Below are positions 43,520 through 51,931 of a DNA stretch of 62,468 bases, piece after piece. Both the position numbers and the translations under genes were made by a program. Where the stretch lies: NCBI GenBank assembly GCA_903828675.1, contig CAIKND010000187.1, forward strand, positions 1 to 62,468. Reading direction: 5' to 3'. This stretch comes from an uncultured Acidobacteriaceae bacterium (GTDB lineage: Bacteria; Acidobacteriota; Terriglobia; Terriglobales; Acidobacteriaceae). The notes beneath the pieces were generated by a model. The model searched no databases. It had not been told where the DNA came from and was given only the letters and a program-made list of their open reading frames with translations. Position 1 is the first letter of the stretch. Each line of letters begins with the position of its first letter.

Positions 43520-44125
43520 GAAGGCAGGTCTCCGGTTCGAACAACTCCCAGGGTAACTGCCTCCGCGCGCGGCAGGGGAGACTGCAACAAGGACGATGAG
43601 CACACCTGGGCGCGGGAGGTTGCCGTGTCATCAGCCAACACTATTATTCAGTACTCTGCAGGGTGGGCGTGTGATTTAAATCACATTGCGCCATTACTTT
43701 TGTTGAGTCAGGTGCGGGCGCAGACGGCGTCTTGGAGCCGGGCGGGTTGTGAGAGAAACGCGCCAGATGCGGGCTGTGCGCGCATTTTCTTTGTCTGGAT
43801 AGAGGCGGCAAGCTCAAGGTAATTAAAGGTTTGTTACCGATGAGCCATGTGCGTACCACCAAGGATGAATTGAAGCGCCGTGGGGCGATCAAAGAGCATG
43901 AAGGGTCCAAGAGCAATTCCAGGATTACCGTACCGTGGCAGATTTCATGCGGGGTTGCCGCTGCCTGATGGTTGCGTCAACTTTGTGTATTGCCTTCGAG
44001 GCATTCAGCTTCTGGAATTGCAATCGTGCCGATGCCGGCCCCACTCTCCAACATGGAAAGCAGAGCCAAGACGGTCATCTGGCGCGCTTGAAGATTGGAG
44101 ATGTGCGGATGAGGTCGGTCGCAAG
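43520..44125. other. 606-bp gap between nfnA and the DUF535 gene
   Basis: No gene is supported here. A long frame on the plus strand joins into the DUF535 gene but lacks family similarity upstream of its ATG at 44126. The only clear element is the CRP-type palindrome at 43671-43686. Promoters for nfnAB (minus) and DUF535 (plus) must lie in this gap. Confidence 0.45.
43671..43686. promoter_or_regulatory. Perfect CRP-type palindrome
   Basis: TGTGATTTAAATCACA is a perfect 16-bp palindrome with the TGTGA-N6-TCACA layout of CRP-family sites. It lies 152 bp upstream of nfnA and 440 bp upstream of the DUF535 gene. The regulator gene is not in the window. Confidence 0.65.
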
Positions 44126-45154
44126 ATGACACTGGACGTCAACTACACTGTGACAGAGAATGAGGAGCCCGCGGCTGCAACGAGGGGCGCATTGCTTGGG
44201 CCGCTGTCGATTTTGGCGCGGCAGAGGAAGACTTGGTCACCGGTCAAACTGGCGGGAGTGTTGTGGCGCGCAGTGACCAACATCAGCAGGCATCGGAAGG
44301 TGCTCAAGCTGCTGAAGCTGCCTGCGTATGCGGAGTTTGCTCATACCGATCCCAGATTCGCTTTCAAATATCTGACGCACGACTATCTGTCGCGAGGACT
44401 GACCGTGGCAGAACGCGCGGCCTGCTTTGTGCATCATTACAAGCGGTTGCACGCGGAACTGCCGGAGGGCTTCATACGCCAGGTTCTGGTCAGGGATATT
44501 ACGCTGGTAGAACTTCGCGAGGAGTCGCATCTGTTCAGCATTACGTTGGGCCAGTCGAGGCCTCACGACAAAGAGGGTGAGCTTTCACTCAATCTGTTGG
44601 TGGACGACGAGATTGTCTTTGTACTTTCTTTCACGATTGTTCCTGGCAGGATCGTGAAGTCGGAAGCAGCGGACGTTCTCTTGATTACTCGGCTGCAGGG
44701 CGTCAAGGGGTATTATCGCCAAATTGCATTTGCGACCAAGGTGCTTCATGACGTGGCCCCCGGCGCGCTGCTGGTGGCGGCGCTTCAGGGCGCAGGAGAA
44801 GCACTGGGCATCGGCACAATGGCGAGTATATCCGGTGCGGATCAGACTTCGTACTGCGCAGATTACGACGCTTCGTTCAAAACAGCTTATGACGATTTTT
44901 TTGCGGAACTGGGAGTGACGAAAAACGATGCCAATGTATTCGTGACGCCAATCCCGATGCAGGAAAAGCCGTTGGCGCTGGTGAAGCAAGGACACAAATT
45001 GCGCACCAGGGAAAAGCGGGAATTCAAACGGCAGATTGCGGTTGAGGTGACCCGACTGCTTCGCGAATGCAGCCGGGGCAACCACCGCCTTCTCCCATGG
45101 AAGGCAGTTAATCAAAGTACAGGGACCTCTCTCAAAGGCATGTACGCAGATTGA
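44126..45154 (+). CDS. DUF535 (VirK/YbjX family) protein
   Basis: From MTLDVNYTV, the protein shows the VirK/YbjX pattern: LTHDYLSRGLTVAERAACFVHHYKRL, the ITLVELREESHLFSITLGQ and GELSLNLLVDDEIVFVLSFTIVPG strands, and LLITRLQGVKG. YbjX/VirK proteins have been linked to resistance to antimicrobial peptides and to virulence-protein localisation in enterobacteria, with no known biochemical activity. 342 aa, soluble. Stop codon 3 bp from the convergent GH3 stop. Confidence 0.83.
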   Translation: MTLDVNYTVTENEEPAAATRGALLGPLSILARQRKTWSPVKLAGVLWRAVTNISRHRKVLKLLKLPAYAEFAHTDPRFAFKYLTHDYLSRGLTVAERAACFVHHYKRLHAELPEGFIRQVLVRDITLVELREESHLFSITLGQSRPHDKEGELSLNLLVDDEIVFVLSFTIVPGRIVKSEAADVLLITRLQGVKGYYRQIAFATKVLHDVAPGALLVAALQGAGEALGIGTMASISGADQTSYCADYDASFKTAYDDFFAELGVTKNDANVFVTPIPMQEKPLALVKQGHKLRTREKREFKRQIAVEVTRLLRECSRGNHRLLPWKAVNQSTGTSLKGMYAD

Positions 45155-45157
45155 CGC

Positions 45158-47704
45158 TCAACGAACGATTTGTGTGTGTAAAGGCAGATCGCGGGACGAG
45201 CTTCCGGCCGCGATGGAATACGAACCGGGGGCAATCTTCCAGGCATGATCCTCTACTGACCAATAGGAAAAGGCGCGGGGCACGAGGATGAATTCCAACT
45301 GCTTCGACTCGGCAGGCTGTAACTTCACCTTGGAGAAGGCTCGGAGCTGAAGCGGAGGCTCGTCCGCATTTTCTGGATAACTCACATAGAGCTGCGCAAC
45401 CTCAGCGCCGGCGCGGTTTCCCTGATTAGTTACGGTGACATGAACGGCAACATTGCCGTCGGGGCGGAGTGCGGAAGATAACTTCGAAAACTCGAAGCGC
45501 GTGTACGACAATCCAAAACCAAAGGGAAAGAGTGGAGCTTTGCGCATGGCATCGAACCAGCGATAGCCAACGTTGAGTTTTTCACTGTAATGCTCGACAT
45601 GGTTGATGCCCGGATATTGGTCAGGAGTGGAGGCTGGGACTTCAGCATCGCTGGCTGGGAACGTGATGGGCAGCTTGCCTGAGGGATTGACATCTCCGGC
45701 AAGAACTGCGGCGATGGCGGCACCACCTTCTTCGCCTGGGAACCATGCTTCAACCACCGCGGCGACATCGTGAACCCACGGCATGAGTACAGGCTCTCCG
45801 GATTGGAGAACGACGACGGTGTGCGGATTGACTTTGGCGACGGCCTCGATGAGTCGATCTTGAGAAGCGGGAAGCGCAAGTGAGGCGCGGTCCCAGCCCT
45901 CGTGCGCCCAGGCGGTGGCAAAGACCACCGCCACATTGGCGTGGCGCGCGGCTTCAACGGCTTTGGCGATGCCGGGTGTTTCAACGCCAGCGGGCAACTG
46001 CCAGAGGACACGAGCGATTCCGCGACCTTGCGAGATGTATTCTGCGCGCAGTGCATACGAGTGGCCGGCTTCAAGATGGACGGTGGCCGTCATCGGGGAG
46101 AAAGCTTCGCGGCGTTGCGTCTGCTCGACGAGCGGCTTATCGTCGAGAAAGAGCTGCATCTTTCCCCATGTTTCGGTTCCGAATGTGTAGTCGCCGGTTG
46201 CGGGTGCGGTGAGGTTCGCCGTCCAGCGCAGCGAGTAATCGGCAGAGATGCCGGGTAGGGGACCGCCAAACTCCGAGAGGGTTTCAGGAATGCGCTCGAT
46301 GCGAGTGATTTTTGGAGGGCCTGACAAGGTGATGTTGTCAAAATATTCAGAAAGAACGCCCTGGGCTCCTGGGGCGGCATCCGGTGGGGATAGGGCAAAG
46401 CCGTCGATGGTGTCGCGAGGGTCGATGAAGCCTTGTCCGCCGACCGGCACGAATTGAATGCAACTGGCGCCGAAGCGCGCGCGCAGCGCCTGGACGGGAG
46501 AAATGGTGTGTAAAGCGAGAACATAGGCAGCGCCACCGCCTTCGATTACCGTGTCCGCGGCGGGGCCAATTAAGGCGATAGAACCGGGTTTGGAGGCATC
46601 GAGGGGGAGGATGCTGTTCTCGTTGCGCAACAGGACGATGCCATCGGCGGCGAGGCGCTGCGCGATTTGGCCGTTCTCCTTTTCAGGAAGCGGCGTGGTG
46701 GTTGGGGGGTGGTCGAAGAGGCCGAGGCGCATCATGGCGGCGTAGCGGTGGCGGAGGAAGGCGTCGATTACGGAGACGGGGATCTTACCGTCGCGCACCT
46801 GGGCTGCAAAGGCGGCGTCGTAGGTTTTGTCTGTGGGCATCTCGAGATCCATGCCGGCGCTGGCTTCACCGGGACCGTCATGCGCGGCACCGAAGTCCGA
46901 GACGACAAATCCGTCGAAGTGCCAGTCGTTGCGCAAAACGTCGGTCAACAGGAACTTGTTTTGGCAGGCATAGTCTCCGTTGACCTTGTTGTAAGAGCAC
47001 ATGAGAGATGCGGAATGAGCTACTTTGATGGCCGATTCGAAGGCAGGAAAATAAATTTCGCGCATGGTACGTTCGTCGGCGATCACATTGACCGAGTTGC
47101 GATCCGCCTCCTGGTTGTTGAGCGCGAAGTGCTTCACGTTGGCGATCACGTTCTGGCTCTGGATGCCGAGGATGTTGGCAACGCCGATTTCGCCGGTGAG
47201 GAAAGGATCTTCACCATAGGCCTCGAAGGTGCGGCCTGAGGTGGGAATGCGGGCGATGTTTACGGTGGGCGCCTCGAGCATGGTGCGGCCGATGTCCGCG
47301 ATTTCGCCGGCGACTGCCACGCCATATTCGCGGGCATCGGCGCGATCCCACGAGGCGGCGACGGCGATGGGAGCGGGGAAGGCAGTGGCATGGGGCTGCA
47401 CCCGGTCAGCCGGGCCGATACCCGCAGGACCGTTTGCCATGGGCAACGGAGGGATTCCGAGGTGGTCGATGCCGAGAACCCAACGGAAATGCTCTTTGTT
47501 CGAAACGCCGTGAATCTGGGCGATCTTTTCATCGAGCGTCATCTTTTGGATAATGGCGTCCGCGCGTTGCCCTGGAGTTAGCACTGGGGCTGGAGCGGAG
47601 GTCTGCGCCGATGAGAAGGCGCAGCAAAGAAGGACCGTCATGCAAAGATAAGTTACCTGCTTCAGACTCCAAGTCATTGTGTTTTTCACTTTCCGATTCT
47701 CCAT
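45158..47704 (-). CDS. GH3 beta-glucosidase with PA14 domain
   Basis: A signal peptide (VTYLCMTVLLCCAFSSAQ) precedes a GH3 TIM barrel with the nucleophile Asp in FDGFVVSDFGAAHDG and the LEAPTVNIARIPTSGRTFEAYGEDPFLTGEIG segment. A PA14 domain is inserted in the second domain (YFDNITLSGPPKITRIERIP...GDYTFGTETWGKMQLFLDDKPLV), and the rest of the alpha/beta sandwich follows (VVFATAWAHEGWDRASLALP). A fibronectin-III-like C-terminal domain ends the protein. 848 aa is typical. Probable exo-acting beta-glucosidase or beta-xylosidase; an in-frame ATG at 47677 is an alternative start. Confidence 0.94.
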   Translation of the reverse strand: MENRKVKNTMTWSLKQVTYLCMTVLLCCAFSSAQTSAPAPVLTPGQRADAIIQKMTLDEKIAQIHGVSNKEHFRWVLGIDHLGIPPLPMANGPAGIGPADRVQPHATAFPAPIAVAASWDRADAREYGVAVAGEIADIGRTMLEAPTVNIARIPTSGRTFEAYGEDPFLTGEIGVANILGIQSQNVIANVKHFALNNQEADRNSVNVIADERTMREIYFPAFESAIKVAHSASLMCSYNKVNGDYACQNKFLLTDVLRNDWHFDGFVVSDFGAAHDGPGEASAGMDLEMPTDKTYDAAFAAQVRDGKIPVSVIDAFLRHRYAAMMRLGLFDHPPTTTPLPEKENGQIAQRLAADGIVLLRNENSILPLDASKPGSIALIGPAADTVIEGGGAAYVLALHTISPVQALRARFGASCIQFVPVGGQGFIDPRDTIDGFALSPPDAAPGAQGVLSEYFDNITLSGPPKITRIERIPETLSEFGGPLPGISADYSLRWTANLTAPATGDYTFGTETWGKMQLFLDDKPLVEQTQRREAFSPMTATVHLEAGHSYALRAEYISQGRGIARVLWQLPAGVETPGIAKAVEAARHANVAVVFATAWAHEGWDRASLALPASQDRLIEAVAKVNPHTVVVLQSGEPVLMPWVHDVAAVVEAWFPGEEGGAAIAAVLAGDVNPSGKLPITFPASDAEVPASTPDQYPGINHVEHYSEKLNVGYRWFDAMRKAPLFPFGFGLSYTRFEFSKLSSALRPDGNVAVHVTVTNQGNRAGAEVAQLYVSYPENADEPPLQLRAFSKVKLQPAESKQLEFILVPRAFSYWSVEDHAWKIAPGSYSIAAGSSSRDLPLHTQIVR

Positions 47705-47963
47705 TGGTACAGGCCGTTTACGATATCAAGATTTCTGATCTCGCATCGAAGGTGAAGCGCTACTTTGCGCCGAGTTGATGCTTGTGGACTTTCTCTATAT
47801 TACGTTTCGCACGTTCAAGGTGGGATACCGCTGGATCAGATGCGGAGTGAGGAACATAGCAGGAAAGCAGCCCGGGCGGAGGCGATGGAACCGAGGAAGC
47901 GGGTCGAGTTTGACGAATCGCGCCAGAGCGGAGACAATAGGGAAGTTACGTCCCTCGGTATGT

Positions 47964-48039
47964 GGGCCTGTGGCGCAGCTGGGAGCGCGCTTCCATGGCA
48001 TGGAAGAGGTCATCGGTTCGATCCCGATCAGGTCCACCA
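47964..48039 (+). tRNA. tRNA-Ala (anticodon GGC)
   Basis: A 76-nt cloverleaf: acceptor GGGCCTG / CAGGTCC with the G3-U70 alanine identity pair, anticodon stem CTTCC / GGAAG around loop ATGGCAT (anticodon GGC), T-arm ATCGGTTCGATCCCGAT, discriminator A and encoded CCA. The integrase gene begins 61 bp downstream in the opposite orientation, so the 3' end of this tRNA is the probable integration target of the element to the right. Confidence 0.97.
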
Positions 48040-48052
48040 TAAAATCAACAAC

Positions 48053-48086
48053 TTAGCGTACGGCCAAGAAAAACGCGATACGCTAA
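48053..48086. repeat. Inverted repeat between tRNA and integrase
   Basis: TTAGCGTA (48053-48060) and TACGCTAA (48079-48086) form a perfect 8-bp inverted repeat with an 18-bp spacer, 14 bp past the tRNA end and 15 bp before the integrase stop codon. It could be an integrase arm site or a terminator for int. Confidence 0.4.
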
Positions 48087-48100
48087 AGATACGTTGGTTC

Positions 48101-49297
48101 TCAAGCAGCATCTTCCGTGGCACTTTCCAGAACATTTCGTGAACGATCCATCAGAACATCGACCACCCGGCTTTGCGCCTCCCGCTTGGCTGGCGTCAGA
48201 GCCTTTGTGTAGATGTTCATTGTTGTCGAGATGTTGGCGTGGCGCATCAATTCCTGAACCACTTTCACATCTTCCCCGTTGGCTTTTAGCAGCGTGGAAT
48301 AGGTGTGCCTGAATGTATGGAAACCCACCCACTTCGTGATTCCGGCCCGCTTCGCGGCAGGTTGCAGAAAACGATCCAAGAGCGTGTCAGCCCAAGGCGG
48401 CATTCTGCCTTGGACTCGCTCGCTGGCGAAAACCCAATCCTCCGGCTCTGCATAGGCGGTTTCCCGCTTCCAGGCCAGTAGTTCCGCAGTGGTGAATTCA
48501 TCAATCGGCACCGGCCTGCGGGATGTCTCGGTCTTGCATTTTCCAACGATGCCATCTACGACTGATCGGGTGACTTCCATCTGCAATGCCTTCCAGTCGA
48601 TGTCCTTCCATTTCAGGCCGAGAACCTCGCTGATCCGAAGCCCTGTCGTCGCTGCCACGATGCCAATAAGGCGCATCTTATGTGGCAGCTCAAGAATGAG
48701 CGCCCGGAACTCTACCGCTTCCAGAGGTTCGGTCACCCGTGTCCGTTTGGTGCTCTGACGAACGGCAAACATGGGGTTCTCCCCATCGTTGAGCCAACCG
48801 TACCGGATCGCGTGTTGAAAAACTTCGCTCATAACGCCCTTGATTTTCGCCTTGGTTCCGTTCGACAGATCGTCAATCGAACCAAGCCACCGTTCTACTG
48901 ACACGGCCTTGATCTCCCGAAACCGGGAATTGCCCCAACGGGGAACAATTCTTGTCTTCAGATAGATCCCATAGGTTTGTTTTGTCTGGCGTACCTTTCG
49001 CTCAGAGGATTTCTCCAGATCCAACTCGATCATCTGGTAATGTTCCACCAATTGTTTGAATGTTTCCGGCCGCCCCTCGGGGCGGAAGGTGTGTTGGTTG
49101 ATGTCGAGGCTCAATGTCGAGACAGCTTTCCATGCTGCTGTTTCCGTGGAGTACTGCTTGACTGAGCCAACCACGAGAGACCGCATCTTGGGCTTACCGG
49201 TGGCATCAATATCTCGCCATCTGTAAACCCATACTTCCGGTCCTTTCGTGCGTTTGAGCCGGCTAAAAAAGCCGTGTTGATACCGTGGTCGATTCAA
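48101..49297 (-). CDS. int: Tyrosine recombinase / integrase
   Basis: This 398-aa phage-type integrase has an AP2-like N-terminal part (YRWRDIDATGKPKMRSLVVG), a SAM-like core-binding domain and the catalytic domain. Catalytic residues are visible: the first Arg in TTGLRISEVLGLKWKDID, His-x-x-Arg in FHTFRHTYSTLL, His in MRHANISTTMNIYTKA with the nucleophile Tyr in the same segment. It points towards the tRNA-Ala gene, the normal arrangement at the left end of an integrated element. It overlaps the excisionase-like gene by 4 bp. Confidence 0.95.
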   Translation of the reverse strand: MNRPRYQHGFFSRLKRTKGPEVWVYRWRDIDATGKPKMRSLVVGSVKQYSTETAAWKAVSTLSLDINQHTFRPEGRPETFKQLVEHYQMIELDLEKSSERKVRQTKQTYGIYLKTRIVPRWGNSRFREIKAVSVERWLGSIDDLSNGTKAKIKGVMSEVFQHAIRYGWLNDGENPMFAVRQSTKRTRVTEPLEAVEFRALILELPHKMRLIGIVAATTGLRISEVLGLKWKDIDWKALQMEVTRSVVDGIVGKCKTETSRRPVPIDEFTTAELLAWKRETAYAEPEDWVFASERVQGRMPPWADTLLDRFLQPAAKRAGITKWVGFHTFRHTYSTLLKANGEDVKVVQELMRHANISTTMNIYTKALTPAKREAQSRVVDVLMDRSRNVLESATEDAA

Positions 49298-49539
49298 GGA
49301 ATTTTCTCCTCTTTCCGACCCCGATGGCTACCTGATTCTACCGTTTTTGATTGAACCCAGGAAGCCAATTCTGAAATCCGAAAGCGCCATGTGTGGCGAA
49401 TTCCCTCTCCAAGGGGATGAGCCGGGATCGAGCCTCGACGAGCAAGGCTTAATAGTGTTTTGCGCGGAACGCCGAGGAAATCAGCAGCTCGCTGGCCGTC
49501 GACGAACTGTTCGTGCGTGAAGCTCATCGGAAGTTGCAT
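49294..49539 (-). CDS. Excisionase-like helix-turn-helix protein
   Basis: A small protein with a MerR/excisionase-type winged helix: FVDGQRAADFLGVPRKTLLSLARRGSIPAHPLGEGIRHTWRFRISELASWVQ. Overlap with int (ATGA) suggests joint expression. It probably acts in excision (recombination directionality) or as a regulator. The ATG at 49539 has GAGGG about 9 bp before it; an ATG at 49557 is also in frame. Confidence 0.85.
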   Translation of the reverse strand: MQLPMSFTHEQFVDGQRAADFLGVPRKTLLSLARRGSIPAHPLGEGIRHTWRFRISELASWVQSKTVESGSHRGRKEEKIP

Positions 49540-49826
49540 AAGAGACACCCTCAACATGAAGTGGATTCAAAGTCGTTTCTGCCAAGAACGCCCGAAGCTC
49601 GCAAGCGCCTTAATTGCTATGTACATTTCACTACAGTCGCATGGTTATGGTTCCTAAAGCAAGAGAATCTTGCTCCTCCCGGCCTGAAGAACACTAGAGG
49701 GACACTGCCAGAGGACTTCTCCAGTCAATCCTTCGGACTGCGGGAAGTAGTGACACAGAACTACTCTTCTCCCTACCGGATACCGCCGGAGAGGCACCAC
49801 ATACAACGGGATTTGTCCGCGACGAT
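49540..49826. other. Gap without a supported gene
   Basis: About 290 bp between the excisionase-like gene and the small conserved-looking gene at 49827. It is AT-richer than the chromosomal part and probably holds the xis-int promoter. No repeat or RNA was recognised. Confidence 0.4.
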
Positions 49827-50087
49827 CTAGCCCGAGGGGTTGGTCTTTCGGGGTTTACGAGGCTTCTCTGCCTCGGCTTCCAATCGCAGGTTATTTGCGT
49901 GGTGCTGCTTTGCAATCTGATAGATCGTTTCCCATGAGAGCGGGAATCTCTCGCTTGACCCAGTGAGCTTGATGATGGCGAACTCGGGTCGGCTTTCAAT
50001 GACAATCTTGCGCTTCTTGCCGTTCTCTTTTACAGAGGAGGCGGTGATAAAGAGATTCTGTGCAGTACGGTCGATAAGGTGGCCCAT
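49827..50087 (-). CDS. Small element-borne protein of unknown function
   Basis: 86 residues, ATG preceded by GGAG at a 9-bp distance. It has an ordered N-terminal part with alternating strands (FITASSVKENGKKRKIVIESRPEFAIIKLTG) and a Lys/Pro-rich tail (EKPRKPRKTNPSG). No family recognised. It is probably a cargo or accessory gene of the integrative element. Confidence 0.6.
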   Translation of the reverse strand: MGHLIDRTAQNLFITASSVKENGKKRKIVIESRPEFAIIKLTGSSERFPLSWETIYQIAKQHHANNLRLEAEAEKPRKPRKTNPSG

Positions 50088-50304
50088 GCGCTCGTACTCC
50101 TATCGCAACTCAGCCAACTCGAACATTCGTTTCGGCCAGTTGTATGTTTGGGGCGACGCGTATGAGATGGGCCTCATCGCGGTCGGTGGAGGGGAAAATG
50201 GAAAGCGTTTGTACCTTCCACTTTCAATCCTTCCTGGAAACTCTGATCGGCTACGCGACACGCATGGTCGATAGCCCAACAAGGAGTGAGGTGTGACATC
50301 GTTA

Positions 50305-50613
50305 TCACAGTGATCGTGGTAGCCTCCTTTTCCATTTTTCGATTGGGACCGCAGTCTCAGTAAGACGGATCATACTCAGAATCCGCTCAAGGGAATTCAT
50401 GTTTTCTTTCACCCGTCCAAGATTCCCGTTGCAGCCGCTCTTTTCGTATAAGTATTTACGAACACGGATGGAGATTTTATGTTGCTGTCGGGCCGCGATG
50501 ATGCACTCTGTCAACCAGGGTGAGCCGTCGAGACACCGAACTGATGCCAGCTTGACGACAAGCGCAAATCGAGCGGTACGCGGCAGGAACATTTCACGCA
50601 TGAGGACGATCAT
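50305..50613 (-). CDS. Doubtful small protein
   Basis: A 102-residue frame with mixed charged and hydrophobic content (RTARFALVVKLASVRCLDG, NMNSLERILSMIRLTETAVPIEKWKRRL). The ribosome-binding site is weak and the protein is not recognised. It lies in the 606-bp gap between the small unknown gene and the Fic-like gene; the rest of that gap shows nothing else. It may be a decayed gene. Confidence 0.35.
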   Translation of the reverse strand: MIVLMREMFLPRTARFALVVKLASVRCLDGSPWLTECIIAARQQHKISIRVRKYLYEKSGCNGNLGRVKENMNSLERILSMIRLTETAVPIEKWKRRLPRSL

Positions 50614-50693
50614 CAAGTTAGACCGCCTGCAAAATGAAATGTACCCTGCAGAACACCCAACTTTGGTAATGAGGATTGCGCCCTAGGGACAGT

Positions 50694-51341
50694 TCACGGA
50701 AGGAGATTCCCGATTGTCAGGACAGAATCCATATCGCGCTCGATGCGATGACCGCTGTTGGAAGGCTGCACAATGGGGTCGGTATCCATCGCCAGCATGA
50801 TGAGGCGCCGCAGGCTTGCGGATTGCTCAACCTGGCTGAGGAGCGCGATTGAACCGGAATCGATGCCGGGTGTCGCGTCCCAATGCAGACCCAGGTTGTT
50901 CTTGCGTGCAAGCTCGACGGCAAATTCCTGCAGAGCGACTTCGTTTCCAGCCAAAAACGGCTGTATCGTCCCGAGGTCGTAGAGGTATGCCGAGGCGCTA
51001 CCTGCCCACTCTTCGGCGCTCAAGCCTTTCAGGTGGTTCTCGCGGCTCAAGCGATCCAAGACGCTGTTGAGGGATTTCTCCACCTGAGACGCGGGCACAT
51101 TGCCGGCGTCGATGGAGCGCAGTTCTCCGGCCCAATCGTAGAGGTCTTGATAGATATGGTGGTGGATCGCCTGAAGGTGGGTGGAGTCAAAGCCGCCTCG
51201 AAGAGGCGTTGCCTGAAGCTCAGCAAGGCGAATGGCCGTAGAATTCGTCGCCGCTCTGGAGAGAGCGGGAGGGTCCGTGATGCCGAGCTTGTTTCTGAGT
51301 ACGCCGGTGCCGGGGATTGTGAAGTCGGTTGCGTCAATCAT
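50694..51341 (-). CDS. Fic/Doc-fold protein with degenerate active-site motif
   Basis: The Fic fold is recognised from IHHHIYQDLYDWAGELRSIDAGN and the helical spacing after it. The catalytic loop, normally HPFx[D/E]GNGRxxR, reads IQPFLAGNEVALQEF: the catalytic His is Gln, the Mg-binding acid is Ala, and the GR after GN is EV. AMP transfer by the usual mechanism is therefore unlikely. It may be a regulatory or scaffold member, or use other chemistry. It overlaps the transglycosylase gene by 4 bp and so belongs to the conjugation operon. Confidence 0.82.
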   Translation of the reverse strand: MIDATDFTIPGTGVLRNKLGITDPPALSRAATNSTAIRLAELQATPLRGGFDSTHLQAIHHHIYQDLYDWAGELRSIDAGNVPASQVEKSLNSVLDRLSRENHLKGLSAEEWAGSASAYLYDLGTIQPFLAGNEVALQEFAVELARKNNLGLHWDATPGIDSGSIALLSQVEQSASLRRLIMLAMDTDPIVQPSNSGHRIERDMDSVLTIGNLLP

Positions 51342-51931
51342 CTTCGGTTCACTCCTCTCACGGGTGAAGCTGTTGCAGGCGATTGGTGGAGCGCCGCAAT
51401 GACCCGCCCCAGATAGCCGTTATCAATGCCGCGTCGGGTGTCGCCGGTGTTGTAGCGAGAGATGGCGTGCCGCAGCGCTTCCTGGCCGGGTCCGTAGGTT
51501 TTGACCTCAAGCTGGTATGCACTATCGAGAATCTGCCAACCGGCGCGAAGATTGAAGCATGGGTCCAATAGCGACTCGACAGAAAGTCCACGATGCTGGG
51601 CCTCCGCTGTACTGACCTGCATGAGGCCCAAGTCAACGAAGATTCCGCGGCGCTCGAAGTAGTCGAGCCATTCCAACGCTTCGCGTTGGGTGGCGGGCTG
51701 GCGCTTGAGTCGCAATGTCCCCTCCGGTAGATGCCATTGCTTGAGGAGCGCCCTCGGAAAGTCGATCTGCATGGCATTTGGATTGCCGCCGGATTCAACG
51801 CTGATGATGGCGCTGAGCGTGGTGAGCGGCACTGCCGGGAGGCAGCGCAATTGGAGAGCAGCAATGTCCAGCCGTTGGCCGGGGAGATTCGCAGCGATAC
51901 AGACCAAGAAAACTGCGGGCAGGATTCTCAT
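51338..51931 (-). CDS. Lytic transglycosylase (VirB1-like)
   Basis: The start at 51931 gives a signal peptide (MRILPAVFLVCIAANLPGQ). The SLT fold shows the catalytic Glu in LSAIISVESGGNPNAMQID, the GLMQVS motif and HAISRYNTGD. Such enzymes open peptidoglycan for the conjugation apparatus. The frame continues upstream into the TraB-like gene without homology. About 197 aa; ATGA-type overlaps on both sides. Confidence 0.88.
   Translation of the reverse strand: MRILPAVFLVCIAANLPGQRLDIAALQLRCLPAVPLTTLSAIISVESGGNPNAMQIDFPRALLKQWHLPEGTLRLKRQPATQREALEWLDYFERRGIFVDLGLMQVSTAEAQHRGLSVESLLDPCFNLRAGWQILDSAYQLEVKTYGPGQEALRHAISRYNTGDTRRGIDNGYLGRVIAALHQSPATASPVRGVNRR

Noticed and set aside
47765..48142. 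Short plus-strand frames across the tRNA gene
   Set aside because: They run through a well-formed tRNA-Ala and have no ribosome-binding site.
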